Positions 62,581 to 64,000 of a stretch of 64,000 nt of DNA are shown here, one piece after another (the stretch's first letter is position 1; each line of letters opens with the position of its first letter). Where the stretch lies: positions 8,327,170-8,391,169 of the forward strand of contig SSNP01000002.1 of the NCBI GenBank assembly GCA_006937955.1, in the 5' to 3' direction. A model generated the notes under the pieces. It was given only the letters and a program-made list of their open reading frames with translations, did no database searches and was not told the origin of the DNA. A program made the translations under genes and the position numbers. Source of the DNA: Pachypanchax playfairii (Eukaryota > Chordata > Actinopteri > Cyprinodontiformes > Aplocheilidae).

Positions 62581-63204
62581 CTTTGCTTTAAGACTCAGAC
62601 AAAAAGGTGAGAAAAAAACTCACTCTGAATTGATTTGCTAAAAAAAAAAAAAGTTTTATTGAAGTAAAAGATACATTTTGATGTAAAAATTCATTTCATA
62701 ATTAAACTGTTGCGGGAGTAAGAAGAGTTTGTTTGTAAGATATTTCAAAAATCTAGTTTAAAGGTTAGTGTGACATCATCAACAGTCAGCTGATCATTGA
62801 AAAAATCTCCAAATATCTGTCATATTTTTAGAAAATGTATCTTCATAAAGCCAAAGGTTTAAAATAATGAGGGACTATTACTTCCTGTTGTAGGATTTTT
62901 AAATGAGTTTTGTAATTGTAGTTACATAACAATGAACTTAAATAAAAAAATGAAAATCATCATTGAAATGTCCAACTTGATGTACATCAAATATCAAAAT
63001 TCCCTCAAACAACTCTAAACCAAAATACATAATCCCATACATGTTATGGGATTAAAAATGTCTGCATTTTATCTCTAAAAACAGTGAAACAGACCACCTC
63101 TCCACCTTGATCAGGTCTCTCTATCTATGTACTAGATACAGTACATATATATATATACGTATATTTTTTTTTTTCCTTATATTTTTTTTTTCCTTCTCTT
63201 TGAA

Positions 63205-63282
63205 TTCTTGCTTGTATGTTCTCTCAATGTAAGTCGCTTTGGATAAAAGCGTCTGCTAAATGACAGTAGTAGTAGTAGTACA
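63205..63282 (+). repeat. LINE/SINE 3' tail with (TAG)n end
   Basis: GTAAGTCGCTTTGGATAAAAGCGTCTGCTAAATGACAGTAG is the well-known conserved 3' tail shared by fish L2-type LINEs and the SINEs they mobilise. It ends in a short (TAG/GTA)n repeat as expected for 3'-end microsatellites. The upstream TATATA and T-rich tract (63148-63195) may belong to it. The body of the element is lost. Confidence 0.75.
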
Positions 63283-64000
63283 GTACGTACAACTAAAGTA
63301 GCTGCGGCAGGTAGAAATACGTAACATGTGATTTATAGTGTAAAGGCCTGTTGCATAGCCAGTTAAACTGCAACTGTTTAAAAAGTATCAAAATGCCAGT
63401 TCAGTCCTATAATGTAAAATTTTTAGTGACCAATAAAAACTCTGAATGATGTCTCTGTTGTGATGACTGAGCAGGTCCAAAATACCTTTACTCTATATGG
63501 AAATTTCTCACAATTTTTTATTTTATTTTGTTTGGATTATATAACATTCATATAATAAAACTCAAAGCTGCATGTCATAAAACCAGACAAAAATTATGAC
63601 AGAACTGCAGTAATGATGGTGCTTATGAACTAGCATTCTTAGTTATTACAGCATGTATTCTGGTTAAAAGTGGTTTGCACAGTGAATATGAGGCACCAGG
63701 GTGGTGGTGTAGCATCATATCAAAAGGGCAAATACTTTTTACACAACAGTGGATCTTTTTCAGTTTCACATCTGGCTCTGGTCTTGTGATCAAACTAAAT
63801 GTACCTTAGGGAGAGCATAAAAATGAACTTTTATCGCTTTGAATATTTTTCCTTTTTTGCTGTAATTCAGCTAGTAATGACCTTGTTGAACTCTGACGCA
63901 ATTTCTCTTTCATGCAAATAAATGACAAAATTTTAATATGATGGGGTAGCTACTAAACGTAAAAAAGCAGCATGTCAGCTGCAGCAACGGATCAAATGAG

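Larger units (their letters stand above)
36888..64000 (-). other. Probable long 5' intron of tmem163 (no exon found)
   Basis: No reading frame here matches the missing TMEM163 N-terminus (the cytoplasmic tail and first half of the first membrane helix), and no other spliced gene is visible. The sequence is AT-rich with transposons, microsatellites and some less repetitive stretches listed separately. Human tmem163 also has very long 5' introns, so a single intron reaching beyond 64 kb is the simplest reading. A noncoding RNA gene cannot be excluded. Confidence 0.5.

Noticed and set aside
36888..64000. Search for the missing TMEM163 N-terminal exons
   Set aside because: No minus-strand segment reading like the TMEM163 N-terminus (around KALWVSWFSI) with proper splice sites was found, so no exon is claimed here.

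Overview
The window looks like vertebrate nuclear DNA, almost certainly from a teleost fish. It is AT-rich and intron-rich. It holds three spliced genes with canonical GT-AG junctions and is sprinkled with typical teleost transposon relics: hAT, Tc1/mariner, elements flanked by TTAA, a truncated L2/CR1 LINE, and SINE or LINE tails. No bacterial operon, rRNA, tRNA gene or CRISPR array was seen.

Region by region: (1) Positions 1-3935, minus strand, hold the 5' end of a polycystin-1-like-2 type gene. Its signal peptide, C-type lectin domain and most of a galactose-binding (SUEL) lectin domain are visible, and the gene runs off the left edge. (2) Positions 3936-8899 are intergenic, with a CpG-richer patch near 7.79-8.36 kb that is the likely promoter of the next gene. 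(3) Positions 8900-21132, plus strand, hold a complete 18-coding-exon gene of the GnT-V family (MGAT5-like beta-1,6-N-acetylglucosaminyltransferase). I joined the exons in frame to 756 residues. (4) Positions 21133-25432 are intergenic and repeat-bearing. (5) Positions 25433-36887, minus strand, hold the last six coding exons of the zinc transporter gene tmem163. (6) Positions 36888-64000 show no coding exon that I can support. This is most simply a very long 5' intron of tmem163, since its first exons are not found, and it is filled with repeats and a few possibly regulatory sequences.

mgat5 and tmem163 lie tail to tail. The same neighbours in the same relative orientation occur on human chromosome 2q21, so this is a conserved vertebrate block. 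The lectin gene is not part of that human neighbourhood. The three genes have no obvious shared pathway: one is a cell-surface lectin and channel-like receptor, one a Golgi N-glycan branching enzyme, and one a vesicular zinc transporter.

The most interesting points are: the divergent MGAT5-like protein, with a coiled-coil stem exon and without the basic cluster found in mammalian GnT-V; a set of RFX X-box-like motifs scattered through the tmem163 intron, two of them inside an inverted pair of related segments 18.7 kb apart; several transposons with readable ends and target-site duplications; and a perfect 21-bp inverted repeat near 56.8 kb. I found no clear sign of a wholly new system.
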